Of a stretch of 64,000 nucleotides of DNA, positions 1 to 9,478 are shown one piece after another. The DNA comes from Hyphobacterium sp. CCMP332 (GTDB lineage: Bacteria > Bacteroidota > Bacteroidia > Cytophagales > CCMP332). The notes under the pieces are model-generated. The model was not told where the DNA came from. It did no database searches and was given only the letters and a program-made list of their open reading frames with translations. A program made the position numbers and the translations under genes. The number at the start of each line of letters is the position of its first letter. Positions within the stretch are counted from its first letter, which is position 1. The stretch is from the NCBI GenBank assembly GCA_014323545.1, contig CP058647.1, positions 371,001 through 435,000 on the forward strand, written 5' to 3'.

Positions 1-3000
1 AAAATCCAGGAATTCCAATTCTCTACTGGAATCGTTTAACCGCAATCCTCCGGAATATTCATTGTCGATAAACTGGCCATAAACACTTTGAGACCATCCT
101 GAATTGCTTCCTTCTATATAAGTAAATGAACTTCCGGACCATATGGTATCTTCCAGTTTTTTACTTCTCCAAAAATAGACGGAAGTATCGCTGAGGCTTT
201 GAGCAGGCAGTTCTAAATTCCAGATTCCGGTGTTTCCGCTTTGGTATTGAAAGGTTTTTTTAAAAGGACTATCAAACAAATAGCTACTGTCGAGCTCAAA
301 TTGATAAAGAATCGAAGAAACACCTTCTGGCAGTTGGGCACTTGAAACCATACGCACAGAACTATTTGATACTATTCCAAAATTGACCGGACTTATATTT
401 CGAACATATTGTACAGGCAAGAGAAGACTATAGGAAGCGATATTATTTACTTCATCGCTCTCCGAAATATAATTGCCCGGATCCAGCCTTATGGAGAATT
501 CATTCAATCCTCCAAGACTTGAATTATCGGGATAATTGTATATGGTATAAAATACGGTATCAGAATATCCAAAAGAAGGGATATAAACGGTATCAAATAT
601 TGAGCTGACCGGCGATTGGCGCTCGACCAGAATACCAACAAATTCATCCGAAAACCGACCCAAATTTTCTAAAGGAATAAGCAATTGAAATGAGTCTGTA
701 TTAGTAGTTATGGCAGTACCATCAAAACTTCTGGCAATTATTCCAGATTGGTCAATGGCATAATCCGCCTGGCCTAATCCTCCGCTTATTCTAAGTGCCG
801 GGTCACCCTGTAAAGTCATAAGTTCTAATTGCGATTGTATGAACTTCCCATAAAAGGCCGAGTATTCATCTTTAAAATTATTTGATGACTCAGTTAAAAT
901 ATCACCAACGGGTTTGCCGAAATACAAACTGTCAGCAAAAGCTGTTTTATAAAAATGCTCTGTGTAAAATTTTAATATGGGGTCAAATCCATCAAAAGAA
1001 TGAGCCAGCATCAAAGAAGCTCCTTTTGCAGGCACATTGATCCAATTTTGTGCCCAGGATTCAAAAGTTTCATAAATTCTTCCTGTTTCACAACCATTGA
1101 TGATAAACATGGGGTATTGCCCATCGCTGTTGTTATAATTCAGATTGGGATCATTTACATCTCCGATTTCTATGTCATTAAATTGTGCACTTGAGTGACC
1201 ATACATGGTCAGAAGTGAAATTCCGCGATTAATAACTGTATCTATAAAAATATTCTGAACTCCCGCCGGTTCTGTTTTATTTATAGTTTGGACCTCAGCA
1301 CCAAGAAATGGGCCCTCTGCAATGGCCTTGAATTGATTGACGTGGTTGTAAAATCTTTGGATTTCTAATTCCGTTACACCGCCACTCAAGTGAAGCATTC
1401 GCTTTCTCCATAAACCATTATTAACAGGATCCTCAAATTCCTTGATTTTATTAAGATAATCCAATACCTGTTGTGGAGTACGGGATGCTATTCTGCCAAC
1501 ACCAAATGCAATTTCATTGGGATTCTGTGGATTGAAATTCATCACATAAGGCCAGTCGCCGCCCGGATAACCAAAAGTTGGTACTAAGTTTTTATAAGTG
1601 AAAAGCTCGGGATTAAACCGGTATCTGTATACGACATTATTGATCCTCACCGTTTGATTAAAAAATAAACCTTTACCAATCAGGAATAAATAATTGGAAC
1701 TCGCAGAACTATTATTATGCATATATCTGCACAGTTCTCTTATACCAACAGGACTACTTTCCCCAAATGAAAATTGATCAAAAACTTCCTCTATTTCAAT
1801 TTTCAAAGGTTTAAAGTTTCCTCCCTGTGAAGAACCTCGAAAATCGTAGTAAAGCTGGACCACCGAATCAAATTGATTGGGATAAACCATTATAAAATCC
1901 TGGTCAGGATTACTGAGATTTTGATAATCTCTGTAATCAATTTCCGAAATAGTTGCAATCGATGATCGCTGGCATATCAATATTTTGCGCTTTATGACAT
2001 TTGCATTGTTGATTTCCACTTTAAGTTCACTTAAAAGTGAATTGTAGCTTGTTTCACAAAAGCTAAGATTAAACGGGTCACTGATATCAATAGCAAAAAC
2101 ATCATTAGCTGAATTTATATTCAAATCATCGATGCTAAAGCTAATTTCATTGCCTAAGCTCGAATCCAGAACAAAAACTTTTGATTGCAAGCCAAACATT
2201 CCAATATTCTGAGGGTAAAACAATTCGGCATGGGTTGGTGAAAACGCACCTGAATTAATTGTAGCGTCTATTTTCAGACTGTTATTTTCAATATCAGAGG
2301 CCAATATTTCGCCATCAATTTTAACCGGGCCAGCTTGATTTTTAAAAACATTGGAATTCCATACTCTGGGACTGCTGTTTCCCAGTGAAATTGAACTTGA
2401 ATTATTTAACTTCCCCTCTGCTATCAATCGGACATCTAATAATGGAGCAGGACCCGTACTTGAGAAGTTAGTAATTGAATCAATTAGCATTTGTATGGAT
2501 GAAGTACTGTATGCGCCGGACCATCCTTCCCCGGGTTGAAATGAGCCCATATATAAGAAAGCGCTATTATCGCTGTTGTAATTTTCACCCGGATTATAAC
2601 GATAAGAGCTTGGTTCCCAGTGTGTATTTGCGAAGTGATAGTCCGTATTGATTGGATTGCTCACATTTGAAATAGCAAAGCGTTTTCCTGTTCTGGCGTC
2701 CACATACCAAGTCAAAAAATAAGCGCTGCTGTCAGAAAACATGTTCAAATAAGGATTGGCAAGACCTCCTTCAAAATACAAACCGGTATCAAGGCTTGCA
2801 TCATTGTGTTTGCCGTAAAAGTAAATGTCTCCATTTTCATAATGAATGGCCATCTCCTGACCCCGATAAAAAATGGCCCATTTGCTAGAATCAATGGTTG
2901 CAATATTAAAACCTGCAGAAGCCAGGGCAGTGCCTAAGTCATTTTGATCCAGTTTATATAGAGCATCCTTTGCTACTTTAATCTTAAAGTAGGACATAGA

Positions 3001-3078
3001 ATAGTCCATCCATGGATTTGATGCCAATACATTAAATTGTATAGCAATTAAAAGGAAGATATTTATTAAAACTTTCAA
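1..3078 (-). CDS. C25 (gingipain-family) cysteine peptidase, secreted, 3' end outside window
   Basis: The minus-strand reading frame is open for 1026 codons and runs off the left edge. The only initiation codon between the upstream in-frame TAG and the hydrophobic signal peptide is TTG at 3078. After the signal (ending near LASNP) comes a domain of the kind found at the N-terminus of C25 peptidases, including the motif IFYRGQEMAIHYENGDIYFYG. The C25 catalytic dyad is visible: His628 in MYGHSS and Cys663 in IINGCETG, 35 residues apart as in gingipains. A CARDB-like stretch (LDPGNYISESDEVNN) follows near residue 890. Family knowledge: C25 proteins of this phylum are exported by the type IX system, and PorU, the T9SS sortase, belongs to the same family. 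The sequence around His and Cys differs from the PorU motifs I know, so I do not call porU. The missing C-terminus would show whether a sorting domain is present. Confidence 0.8.
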   Translation of the reverse strand, partial: MKVLINIFLLIAIQFNVLASNPWMDYSMSYFKIKVAKDALYKLDQNDLGTALASAGFNIATIDSSKWAIFYRGQEMAIHYENGDIYFYGKHNDASLDTGLYFEGGLANPYLNMFSDSSAYFLTWYVDARTGKRFAISNVSNPINTDYHFANTHWEPSSYRYNPGENYNSDNSAFLYMGSFQPGEGWSGAYSTSSIQMLIDSITNFSSTGPAPLLDVRLIAEGKLNNSSSISLGNSSPRVWNSNVFKNQAGPVKIDGEILASDIENNSLKIDATINSGAFSPTHAELFYPQNIGMFGLQSKVFVLDSSLGNEISFSIDDLNINSANDVFAIDISDPFNLSFCETSYNSLLSELKVEINNANVIKRKILICQRSSIATISEIDYRDYQNLSNPDQDFIMVYPNQFDSVVQLYYDFRGSSQGGNFKPLKIEIEEVFDQFSFGESSPVGIRELCRYMHNNSSASSNYLFLIGKGLFFNQTVRINNVVYRYRFNPELFTYKNLVPTFGYPGGDWPYVMNFNPQNPNEIAFGVGRIASRTPQQVLDYLNKIKEFEDPVNNGLWRKRMLHLSGGVTELEIQRFYNHVNQFKAIAEGPFLGAEVQTINKTEPAGVQNIFIDTVINRGISLLTMYGHSSAQFNDIEIGDVNDPNLNYNNSDGQYPMFIINGCETGRIYETFESWAQNWINVPAKGASLMLAHSFDGFDPILKFYTEHFYKTAFADSLYFGKPVGDILTESSNNFKDEYSAFYGKFIQSQLELMTLQGDPALRISGGLGQADYAIDQSGIIARSFDGTAITTNTDSFQLLIPLENLGRFSDEFVGILVERQSPVSSIFDTVYIPSFGYSDTVFYTIYNYPDNSSLGGLNEFSIRLDPGNYISESDEVNNIASYSLLLPVQYVRNISPVNFGIVSNSSVRMVSSAQLPEGVSSILYQFELDSSYLFDSPFKKTFQYQSGNTGIWNLELPAQSLSDTSVYFWRSKKLEDTIWSGSSFTYIEGSNSGWSQSVYGQFIDNEYSGGLRLNDSSRELEFLDF

Positions 3079-3239
3079 GGGATGTTTGTCCTATTCAAGA
3101 TATTAAACTGCTAAAGTAATTCAGAGGTTCGATATTCTCTATTTTATTAATACTTCCCTACTTGAAAATGTAATTCCTAAAATAATTTAAAAAATTTTTC
3201 TGCCTTAAAAGCCCTTTAAGCAAACATTTACTTATACCT

Positions 3240-3293
3240 AGTACATTTTTTAACCCTGTACTTTGCATTACATAGTACCTTTTTATATATTTG
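3240..3293 (+). promoter_or_regulatory. padR-pspC promoter with overlapping operator-like repeats
   Basis: A Bacteroidota-type promoter is visible: TTTG at 3262-3265, a 20-nt spacer, and TATATTTG (fits TAnnTTTG) at 3286-3293, 24 bases before the padR start. A perfect inverted repeat AGTACA-N11-TGTACT (3240-3262) touches the upstream element, and a further AGTAC lies in the spacer at 3275-3279. PadR regulators usually repress their own operon by binding dyads over the promoter, so this is the likely autoregulatory site. That role is inferred from position and symmetry only. Confidence 0.55.
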
Positions 3294-3317
3294 CCTTTAA
3301 CTTAAAAAAAAACGCGA

Positions 3318-3671
3318 ATGAAACTCGAAAACACACAGGTGCAAATGAGGAAGGGGATCCTCGAATATTGTATCCTGAATATCATTTCCCGCGGAGAGGT
3401 CTACGCATCGGATTTGATAGGCGAATTGACATCTGCCAAGATTATGGTAGTGGAGGGCACGCTATATCCCCTACTCACTCGCTTAAAAAACGCCGGTTTG
3501 GTGGAATATAAGTGGGTAGAATCAACTTCAGGTCCCCCAAGAAAATATTATAACATAACACCTGAAGGTGAAAATTTTTTAAAGAATCTTGATACTACCT
3601 GGAAAGAACTGGTAGAATCTACAGAAAATATTATTTCCAACTCTAAGAATTCCAATAAGAAGAAATCATGA
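3318..3671 (+). CDS. PadR-family transcriptional regulator
   Basis: A 117-residue protein with the PadR winged-helix fold throughout: MRKGILEYCILNIISRGEVY (first helices), the dimerisation/recognition segment EGTLYPLLTRLKNAGLVEYK, and the wing with SGPPRKYYNITPEGENFL. The last 20 residues are polar. The length is typical for the short PadR subfamily. It overlaps the next gene by four bases (ATGA at 3668-3671), so the two are translationally coupled. In this phylum PadR regulators commonly sit directly before PspC/DUF2807 envelope-stress genes, and repression of the pair is the likely role. Confidence 0.92.
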   Translation: MKLENTQVQMRKGILEYCILNIISRGEVYASDLIGELTSAKIMVVEGTLYPLLTRLKNAGLVEYKWVESTSGPPRKYYNITPEGENFLKNLDTTWKELVESTENIISNSKNSNKKKS

Positions 3672-6076
3672 AAAAGAATATTAGCATAAATATAGGTGGT
3701 ATTATTTTTCATATCGAAGAAGACGGATATGAAAAGCTTCAGAACTATCTGACGCAGATTAATACTTACTTCAAAAAGTATGATGATTATTCTGAAATCA
3801 TCAGCGATATCGAAAGCAGAATCGCCGAAATATTCTCAGCCAAGTTAAATAAAGACAAGGAGGTCATTAATGCTGAAGATGTTGAGCAACTCATTGTAAC
3901 AATGGGTACTGTAAGTGATTTTGCCAGTATGGAAGAGGGTGATGAGGAATTTGAATCAGCATCATCTGAAACGGAGATGGAAGGAAATAAAAGGCTTTAC
4001 AGGGATAAACAAAGAAAAATAATTGGAGGAGTTTGTGCAGGTTTGGCACATTACTTTAAAGTGGATGCACTCTGGACAAGAATTCTTTTTCTCATTGTAT
4101 TCTTTGGTTTCCTAATCATTCCTCCTGCATCGGGGCTAGCACTAATTGTGTATATCGCACTGTGGATTGCAGTACCGGGAAAAGATGATCTGGAAGAAGA
4201 TAAGCGGATTAAAAAACTGTACAGAAATCCGGACGATAAAGTTATCGGTGGGGTATCAAGTGGTTTGGCGGCCTACTTCAACGTTGATGTGGCTATCGTC
4301 AGATTAATTTTTGTACTCTCTGTTCTTTTCTTCGGTTCAGGTGTAATTATATATATCGTCTTATGGCTAATAGCGCCGGAGGCTGAAACCATGACCGAAA
4401 AAATGCAGATGAAAGGTGACCCTGTTACACTTTCAAATATTGAAACCTCTGTAAAAAAGGGCTTACAAGGTGACCCAAACAAAGAAGAAAATGCATTGGT
4501 AACAATTCTGCTCTTCCCTTTCAGGTTAATTGGTAAAGTATTTGAAGTTTTAGGTAAAGCAGTTGGCCCATTACTAGTAGTGATGGGGAAAGCTTTAAGA
4601 GTGATCATCGGATTATTCTTTATGATATTTGCCTTTTTCACTTTGTTGAGTGTTCTGGTTATTGCCGCCGCTTTACTGGGATTATTTATTTCGCCCGAGG
4701 TTGTTTTTGACGGCTTACCTGTTCAATTGGTGTCTTCAATTGTCCCCGGTTATGTTGCGATAGCAGGAATATTCGCAATTGGGATTCCAATATTAGCTTT
4801 GGGATTATTGGGGCTTAGAATAATTACAATGAAGGCTCAAACTTCATCTACAGCAGCATGGTCCATGTTTGGTGTATGGATTATTGCAGTATCTATAAGC
4901 CTGTCAGTCATTCCTATTGTAGTCAGCAATTTCATTGAAGACAATAGCAGAACGGAAGTTGAAACCTTTGAAGCCATGGAAAATCATCTTGTATTGGACG
5001 TGAATGAATTGGACTCTGATATAAGAGGTTTTGTTCATCTTACAATTCGTCCTCATAAGGATTCAACTGTAAAGATCATCAAGGAATTCAGTTCGAATGG
5101 ATCAAGCAAAAGCGATGCGCTTAAGAATTCGGAAATGATCACCTATAATATTACCAGAAATGATAGTATTATACTTTTCGATTCAAATATCGAATTCACA
5201 GAAAATGCTGTATTCAGAGATCAAAGACTTGATATGACCATGTATATGCCGACCGGACAGAAATTCATTATGAAGGAGACTCTGGATGAAATTATTTACA
5301 GAACCATTTATCACTATGATTATCGCGAAAGCGACATGGGTGATAATGTATTTGTATTTAACAATCTTGATGACCTGACTTGCCTTACCTGTGATCCGAG
5401 TTTGGAAAATGGCAATTACACTGGTTCTAATACGGATTTTACCAAAGTATTTGACATCGCTGATAGTATGATATCTATTACCATCAAGGGTGAATACAAG
5501 ATTAATCTAAGTCAGGATTCAATATCTCAGGTAGAAGTAATCGGGAGAAGATCAAAAGTGGAAGATGTAGAATTTGATTATGATAGTGATGATCGAAATC
5601 TGGAGATCTATGTAGAAGATTTTGAGGATGATTTTGATTTTAGAGGAAGAGCACCTGTCTTTATCAATATTAGTACTGCAGATATTAAAGAATTGAATAT
5701 TTATGGACATAATGATCTCAGGGTTAAAGACATCAACCTTGACAGGTTCAAATTAGAAATGGCTGGATTTTCTGATGCTGAAATAAGTGGGGATTTTTCA
5801 TATCTGGATTTGAGTCTCGAAGGGCTTGCTGATGCTAAAATTTCAGGTTCAGCGGAATATTTTGAAGCCAATCTCGCAGGAAAAACAGAATTAGATGCCC
5901 GGGACCTTATTGCTGAAGACGCCGACATCAAGGCTTTTGGCAAAAGTGAGGCGACAGTAAATGTCACGAATTATCTCACAGCATATGCTGCAGGCGTTTC
6001 TGAAATAAACTATTACGGCAATCCTAAAAATGTTGATGAAAAAACAGCAGGGATAAGTGATATTAATAAAAGATAA
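3668..6076 (+). CDS. Membrane protein with two PspC domains and a C-terminal DUF2807-like domain
   Basis: An 802-residue protein. Residues 1-100 form a soluble N-terminal region. Two PspC domains follow (near 113-175 and 185-240), each with the signature KxIGGVxxGLAxYFxVD and a transmembrane helix ending in LWxAxP. Several further membrane helices lie between about 270 and 430. The C-terminal 300 residues are extracytoplasmic; the final part repeats short motifs such as DAEISGDFSYLDLSLEGLAD and DAKISG, typical of the beta-helical DUF2807 (putative autotransporter adhesin head) domain. PspC proteins act in envelope-stress responses, and the tandem PspC plus DUF2807 fusion behind a PadR gene is a recurrent Bacteroidota arrangement. 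The ligand and exact role are unknown. Confidence 0.85.
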   Translation: MKKNISINIGGIIFHIEEDGYEKLQNYLTQINTYFKKYDDYSEIISDIESRIAEIFSAKLNKDKEVINAEDVEQLIVTMGTVSDFASMEEGDEEFESASSETEMEGNKRLYRDKQRKIIGGVCAGLAHYFKVDALWTRILFLIVFFGFLIIPPASGLALIVYIALWIAVPGKDDLEEDKRIKKLYRNPDDKVIGGVSSGLAAYFNVDVAIVRLIFVLSVLFFGSGVIIYIVLWLIAPEAETMTEKMQMKGDPVTLSNIETSVKKGLQGDPNKEENALVTILLFPFRLIGKVFEVLGKAVGPLLVVMGKALRVIIGLFFMIFAFFTLLSVLVIAAALLGLFISPEVVFDGLPVQLVSSIVPGYVAIAGIFAIGIPILALGLLGLRIITMKAQTSSTAAWSMFGVWIIAVSISLSVIPIVVSNFIEDNSRTEVETFEAMENHLVLDVNELDSDIRGFVHLTIRPHKDSTVKIIKEFSSNGSSKSDALKNSEMITYNITRNDSIILFDSNIEFTENAVFRDQRLDMTMYMPTGQKFIMKETLDEIIYRTIYHYDYRESDMGDNVFVFNNLDDLTCLTCDPSLENGNYTGSNTDFTKVFDIADSMISITIKGEYKINLSQDSISQVEVIGRRSKVEDVEFDYDSDDRNLEIYVEDFEDDFDFRGRAPVFINISTADIKELNIYGHNDLRVKDINLDRFKLEMAGFSDAEISGDFSYLDLSLEGLADAKISGSAEYFEANLAGKTELDARDLIAEDADIKAFGKSEATVNVTNYLTAYAAGVSEINYYGNPKNVDEKTAGISDINKR

Positions 6077-6126
6077 CAATTTGGAGGTCAACAATTGTTA
6101 ATTTAGGTCAAGTTAAGCTGAAAAAG

Positions 6127-6155
6127 TCCCGTCCATTTGGATGGGATTTTTTTTT
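6127..6155 (+). terminator. Rho-independent terminator after padR-pspC
   Basis: The stem TCCCGTCCA/TGGATGGGA (6127-6146) is followed by nine T residues. It separates the pspC gene from priA. Confidence 0.8.
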
Positions 6156-6173
6156 GCATCAGATTCGAAACGA

Positions 6174-8657
6174 ATGTCTAATTCTGAACATTATATTGCC
6201 GAAATTATCCTACCCCTGCCTGTTAAAGGGACATTTCAATATATTATTTCTTCAAAGGATATTAAAATAGCACAAATTGGCTCAAGAGCAATTGTTCAAT
6301 TTGGTAGAAAAAAGATATATACAGGAATTATATCAGCTATTTTTCAGAGTGCCAAACCACATCCAAAGCTTAAAGAGGTGCTGGAAATTCCCGATGATGA
6401 ACCAATTATTAATTCTTTTCAGCTCAAGTTGATTGAATGGATGCATAAGTATTATATGTGTTATCCCGGTGAAGTTTTGAGAGCAGCCTTGCCTTCAGGT
6501 TTAAAAATAAACAGCGAATCGCGAATTGAGTTAATTGATAAAAGCTGGGAAAATCGCAGTGTTGAATTATCAGATCTGGAATATAATTTACTGAAGTACC
6601 TATCTGATAAAGAGCAAATGAGTGTGGCTGAGGTTGCTGCACTTCTCGATAAAATTAACCCTGGTCGCTTGTTAAAAAAGCTAGCTGATGAAGAGTTTAT
6701 CGCATTTTTTGAAGAAGTAGTGGATCGCTACAGACCCAAAAAGATTCGAAAAGTAAGAATGATTGAAGATTATAATAATTCTGAAATCATTGAGGGCCTT
6801 TTTGAAGAATTGAGTGCGCGTGAAAAGCAAATTGACGTGCTCATGCTATACCTAAAAGAGTCAGGGATTCTTGAAAACCCATCAAATAACTCCAAAGGGG
6901 TTCCAAATGTTGAACTGGTTAAACAAGGTGCAAGCCAGTCTTCAATTAACACTTTGGTCAAAAATGGCTATATGGAATTCTTTGATCAAAGAATTTCGCG
7001 TTTTCCAGAAGTGGAGCATCAAGTAAGGTCATTTAGTCTTTCAAAAAATCAGTCGATAGCGCTAGAGGAAATTAAAAAGGAATGGGAAACAAAAGATATA
7101 GTCTTATTAAAAGGTATCACCGGAAGTGGTAAAACAGAAATCTACATTGAACTCATTAGTGATATCATTGAAAAAGGAAAGCAATGTCTTTATCTCTTAC
7201 CGGAAATTGCACTTACCACGCACATTGTAGAAAGACTTAAAAAAGTATTTGGCAATGACATTGGCGTTTATCATTCGCGTTTTTCAGATAATGAGCGGGT
7301 TGAAATCTGGGAAAATCTGAAAAAAGAAAAATATAAACTCATTGTTGGTGTTCGATCTTCTCTTTTTCTTCCTTTTGAAGATCTGGGGCTGATCATTATC
7401 GATGAAGAACACGATTCATCTTTCAAGCAACACGATCCTGCCCCGCGCTATCACGCAAGGGAAAGTGCCATTATGCTAGCACAAATGCACAAAGCAAAAG
7501 TTTTGCTTGGGTCTGCAACACCGGCATTGGAGAGCAATTTTTTGTGTGAAATAGGTAAATGGGGGAAAGTAGAACTGAATGAGCGTTTTCATAAAGATTC
7601 AAGCTTACCAAAGGTAATTCTTCAAAATTTTAGAGAAGCAAAAATTAAAGGCTTAACCAAATCCATTTTCACCAAACAAAGTTTGGACGCCCTTCAAAAA
7701 ACGCTGGATGATAAAAAACAAGCTATTGTTTTTCAAAACCGACGCGGTTATTCACCTTATTTACAATGCATGCAATGCGGATACATTCCAATGTGCCATC
7801 AATGCGATGTATCGCTGGTATTACATCAATATTCCAGACAATTGCGTTGCCACTATTGCGGGTTTTATGAAGAGCCGCCCAACCGATGCCCGCGTTGCAA
7901 TCACTCCCATTTCCAAACTATGGGTACAGGTACGGAAAAGGTTGAAGAAGAATTACAACTGTTTTTTCCGGATGCGGGAATTCAAAGGATGGACCTTGAT
8001 ACGACACGAGGCAAATATGCTCATCAAAATATTCTGGAAGCTTTCGATTCGGGAAGGGTTGATTTTCTGGTAGGCACCCAAATGGTCACAAAAGGTCTGG
8101 ATTTTGATAATGTCGAACTTGTATTGGTCATTGGAGTTGATCGATTATTGTTCTTTCCCGACTTTCGGGCTACAGAACGAACGTTTCAGACAATTACACA
8201 GGTTTCAGGTCGTGCTGGCCGAAAAAGCAATCAGGGAAAAGTCATGTTGCAAACCAACATGCCAGATCATGAGCTCTTCTCTTTTATTCATAAAAACGAT
8301 TACGATGGGTTTTACAAATGGGAATTGGCCGAACGAAATCGCTTTTTCTACCCGCCAATAAGCAGGATTATAAAACTTACACTCAAAAGTCGAGATCAAG
8401 GTGAGCTTGAAAATGATTCACGGCTTCTTGCCGCAATGTTAATAAAAGAACTCGGAAGCAAAAGGGTATTGGGTCCAGAAGAACCCCCTGTAGCGAGAAT
8501 TCGGAATCTTTATATCCGTGAAATATTTGTAAAATATGAACGAGAAGGAATTCAGCCTTCTGCAATAAAAAGACTAATTGAAGAGCAGATCAAACCATTT
8601 GAAAAAAAGAAAACTGCACCGAATCTTCGGGTTATTATTGATGTAGATCCGGTTTAA
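6174..8657 (+). CDS. priA: Primosomal replication restart helicase PriA (N')
   Basis: An 827-residue superfamily 2 helicase that reloads the replisome at stalled forks. In order: the N-terminal DNA 3'-end-binding domain (EIILPLPVKGTFQYII), a winged-helix region, Walker A GITGSGKT (about 314-321), the DEEH box IIDEEHDSSFKQHD (about 410), the zinc-binding insert with paired cysteines (CMQCG, CHQCD, CHYCG, CPRC, about 532-575), and helicase motif VI QVSGRAGRKSNQGKV. The length is normal for the family. An ATG 33 bases upstream (6141) is in frame, but it lies inside the preceding terminator hairpin, so 6174 (MSNSEHYIAE) is chosen. Confidence 0.95.
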   Translation: MSNSEHYIAEIILPLPVKGTFQYIISSKDIKIAQIGSRAIVQFGRKKIYTGIISAIFQSAKPHPKLKEVLEIPDDEPIINSFQLKLIEWMHKYYMCYPGEVLRAALPSGLKINSESRIELIDKSWENRSVELSDLEYNLLKYLSDKEQMSVAEVAALLDKINPGRLLKKLADEEFIAFFEEVVDRYRPKKIRKVRMIEDYNNSEIIEGLFEELSAREKQIDVLMLYLKESGILENPSNNSKGVPNVELVKQGASQSSINTLVKNGYMEFFDQRISRFPEVEHQVRSFSLSKNQSIALEEIKKEWETKDIVLLKGITGSGKTEIYIELISDIIEKGKQCLYLLPEIALTTHIVERLKKVFGNDIGVYHSRFSDNERVEIWENLKKEKYKLIVGVRSSLFLPFEDLGLIIIDEEHDSSFKQHDPAPRYHARESAIMLAQMHKAKVLLGSATPALESNFLCEIGKWGKVELNERFHKDSSLPKVILQNFREAKIKGLTKSIFTKQSLDALQKTLDDKKQAIVFQNRRGYSPYLQCMQCGYIPMCHQCDVSLVLHQYSRQLRCHYCGFYEEPPNRCPRCNHSHFQTMGTGTEKVEEELQLFFPDAGIQRMDLDTTRGKYAHQNILEAFDSGRVDFLVGTQMVTKGLDFDNVELVLVIGVDRLLFFPDFRATERTFQTITQVSGRAGRKSNQGKVMLQTNMPDHELFSFIHKNDYDGFYKWELAERNRFFYPPISRIIKLTLKSRDQGELENDSRLLAAMLIKELGSKRVLGPEEPPVARIRNLYIREIFVKYEREGIQPSAIKRLIEEQIKPFEKKKTAPNLRVIIDVDPV

Positions 8658-8946
8658 ATTCCGCAAGCAGATCACTTACCAAAATCCTTTGAATAATTCA
8701 CTATCCTTAATTTACAGATTTACATAAGCGTTTAAAGCGCTTATAAACGTTTTAAACGTTTCAATAGGCTCAAAACGGATCAGAGAGTAAATTTTTGCTA
8801 TAATTGAAATAAAGTGCATGTTTATCTACCGAAGTATAACGTAGGTAGACTTTATACAGACGTTAGGCAAAATATATTTCCATTAAACAGAATTTAACTT
8901 TTTAAATGGATATCAAAAAATCTTTAACTTTACATAAAGCGCTTTT
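8658..8946. other. Intergenic region with palindromes before the toxin-antitoxin cassette
   Basis: No gene is seen here. The region holds TAAGCG-N7-CGCTTA (about 8725-8743), direct repeats AAACGTTT (about 8746-8762), the dyad TCTACC-N13-GGTAGA (8825-8849) and the perfect palindrome AAAGCGCTTT at 8936-8945, immediately before the antitoxin ATG. The AAAGCGCTT core occurs twice, near 8734 and 8936, each time shortly after TACATAA. A weak promoter-like TAACTTTA is at 8925-8932. The palindrome next to the start codon is a plausible antitoxin operator. Confidence 0.4.
8862..8868 (+). other. attC/attI core-like heptamer (R' site), left edge of possible gene cassette
   Basis: GTTAGGC fits the integron core-site consensus GTTRRRY exactly. 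The flank ACTTTATACAGACGTTAGGC resembles the right half of the attC-like site at 9530-9547 (ACTTTAGCTGGACGTTGGC). I could not find a convincing complementary left half upstream, so only the core is claimed. Confidence 0.4.
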
Positions 8947-9171
8947 ATGGATATTCAGTCATCTAAATTAGAATTAGTTAAATTGATCCTTGAAATAGAC
9001 AATCAATCCGTTTTGAATAAAATTCTAGATGCTTTAAAGTCCAATGAGAAAGATTTTTTCCTTGAATTATCACCTCAAGAAAAAAATGAAATTGAAATCG
9101 GACTGAATCAATTGAATTCAGGAAAACGAATTTCATTGGAAGACTATATGAAAAAGTTTCATAAAGCTTGA
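8947..9171 (+). CDS. Antitoxin of a type II toxin-antitoxin module (RelE/ParE partner type)
   Basis: A 74-residue acidic, helical protein. Its start (SSKLELVKLILEIDNQSVLN) and its C-terminal ending with LSPQEKNEIEIGLNQLNSGK followed by an ISLEDYMKKFH-like tail match the small antitoxins that precede ParE/RelE toxins in Bacteroidota. It overlaps the toxin start by four bases (ATGA-like coupling at 9168-9171). It lies inside the segment bounded by two integron-like core sites. With the toxin frame broken, it may now be a solitary antitoxin. Confidence 0.7.
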   Translation: MDIQSSKLELVKLILEIDNQSVLNKILDALKSNEKDFFLELSPQEKNEIEIGLNQLNSGKRISLEDYMKKFHKA

Positions 9172-9478
9172 AAGTCTATTTATCGCCACTTGCAGAATTC
9201 AAATTAGATTCGATTTATGACTATTTAGATAGAGAATGGTCTGAAAAAGTTAAAGAGAATTTCAGAAAAAACTCTTCGCTTCATTTAAAAGTATTGCCCA
9301 GTTCCCCAAGAGTCATCAGGAATCTCAGAGCCATCCAGGTATTTTTAAATGCGTTTTAAACAAACAGAACTCTTACATCTACAGAATAATAAAAGATGAA
9401 ATAGAGATTATTACCGTCTTTGACAACAGACAAGATCCGGATAAAATCCAAAAAGAAATAGATGAATACTTTGCCTAA
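9168..9478 (+). pseudogene. ParE/RelE-type toxin gene, frameshifted
   Basis: The frame starts in typical ParE style (KVYLSPLAEFKLDSIYDYLD) but after residue 27 (ENFRK) runs into unrelated sequence and stops at 9359. Shifting one frame at the A6 tract (9265-9270) restores a ParE-like remainder with KLFASFKSIAQFPKSH, NSYIYRIIKDEIEIITVFDN and RQDPDKIQKEIDEYFA, ending at TAA 9476-9478. One extra A would give a normal toxin of about 102 residues. It is therefore a recent inactivation, a sequencing or assembly error in a homopolymer, or a slippage site. The initiation codon at 9168 is TTG. The restored stop codon overlaps the left core of the attC-like site. Confidence 0.7.

Noticed and set aside
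1000..2539. Two short plus-strand frames (64 and 62 codons)
   Set aside because: They are antisense shadows of the C25 peptidase frame.
6141..6173. Upstream ATG of priA adding 11 residues
   Set aside because: It falls in the hairpin of the preceding terminator, and the extension (GFFFASDSKR) is unlike PriA N-termini.
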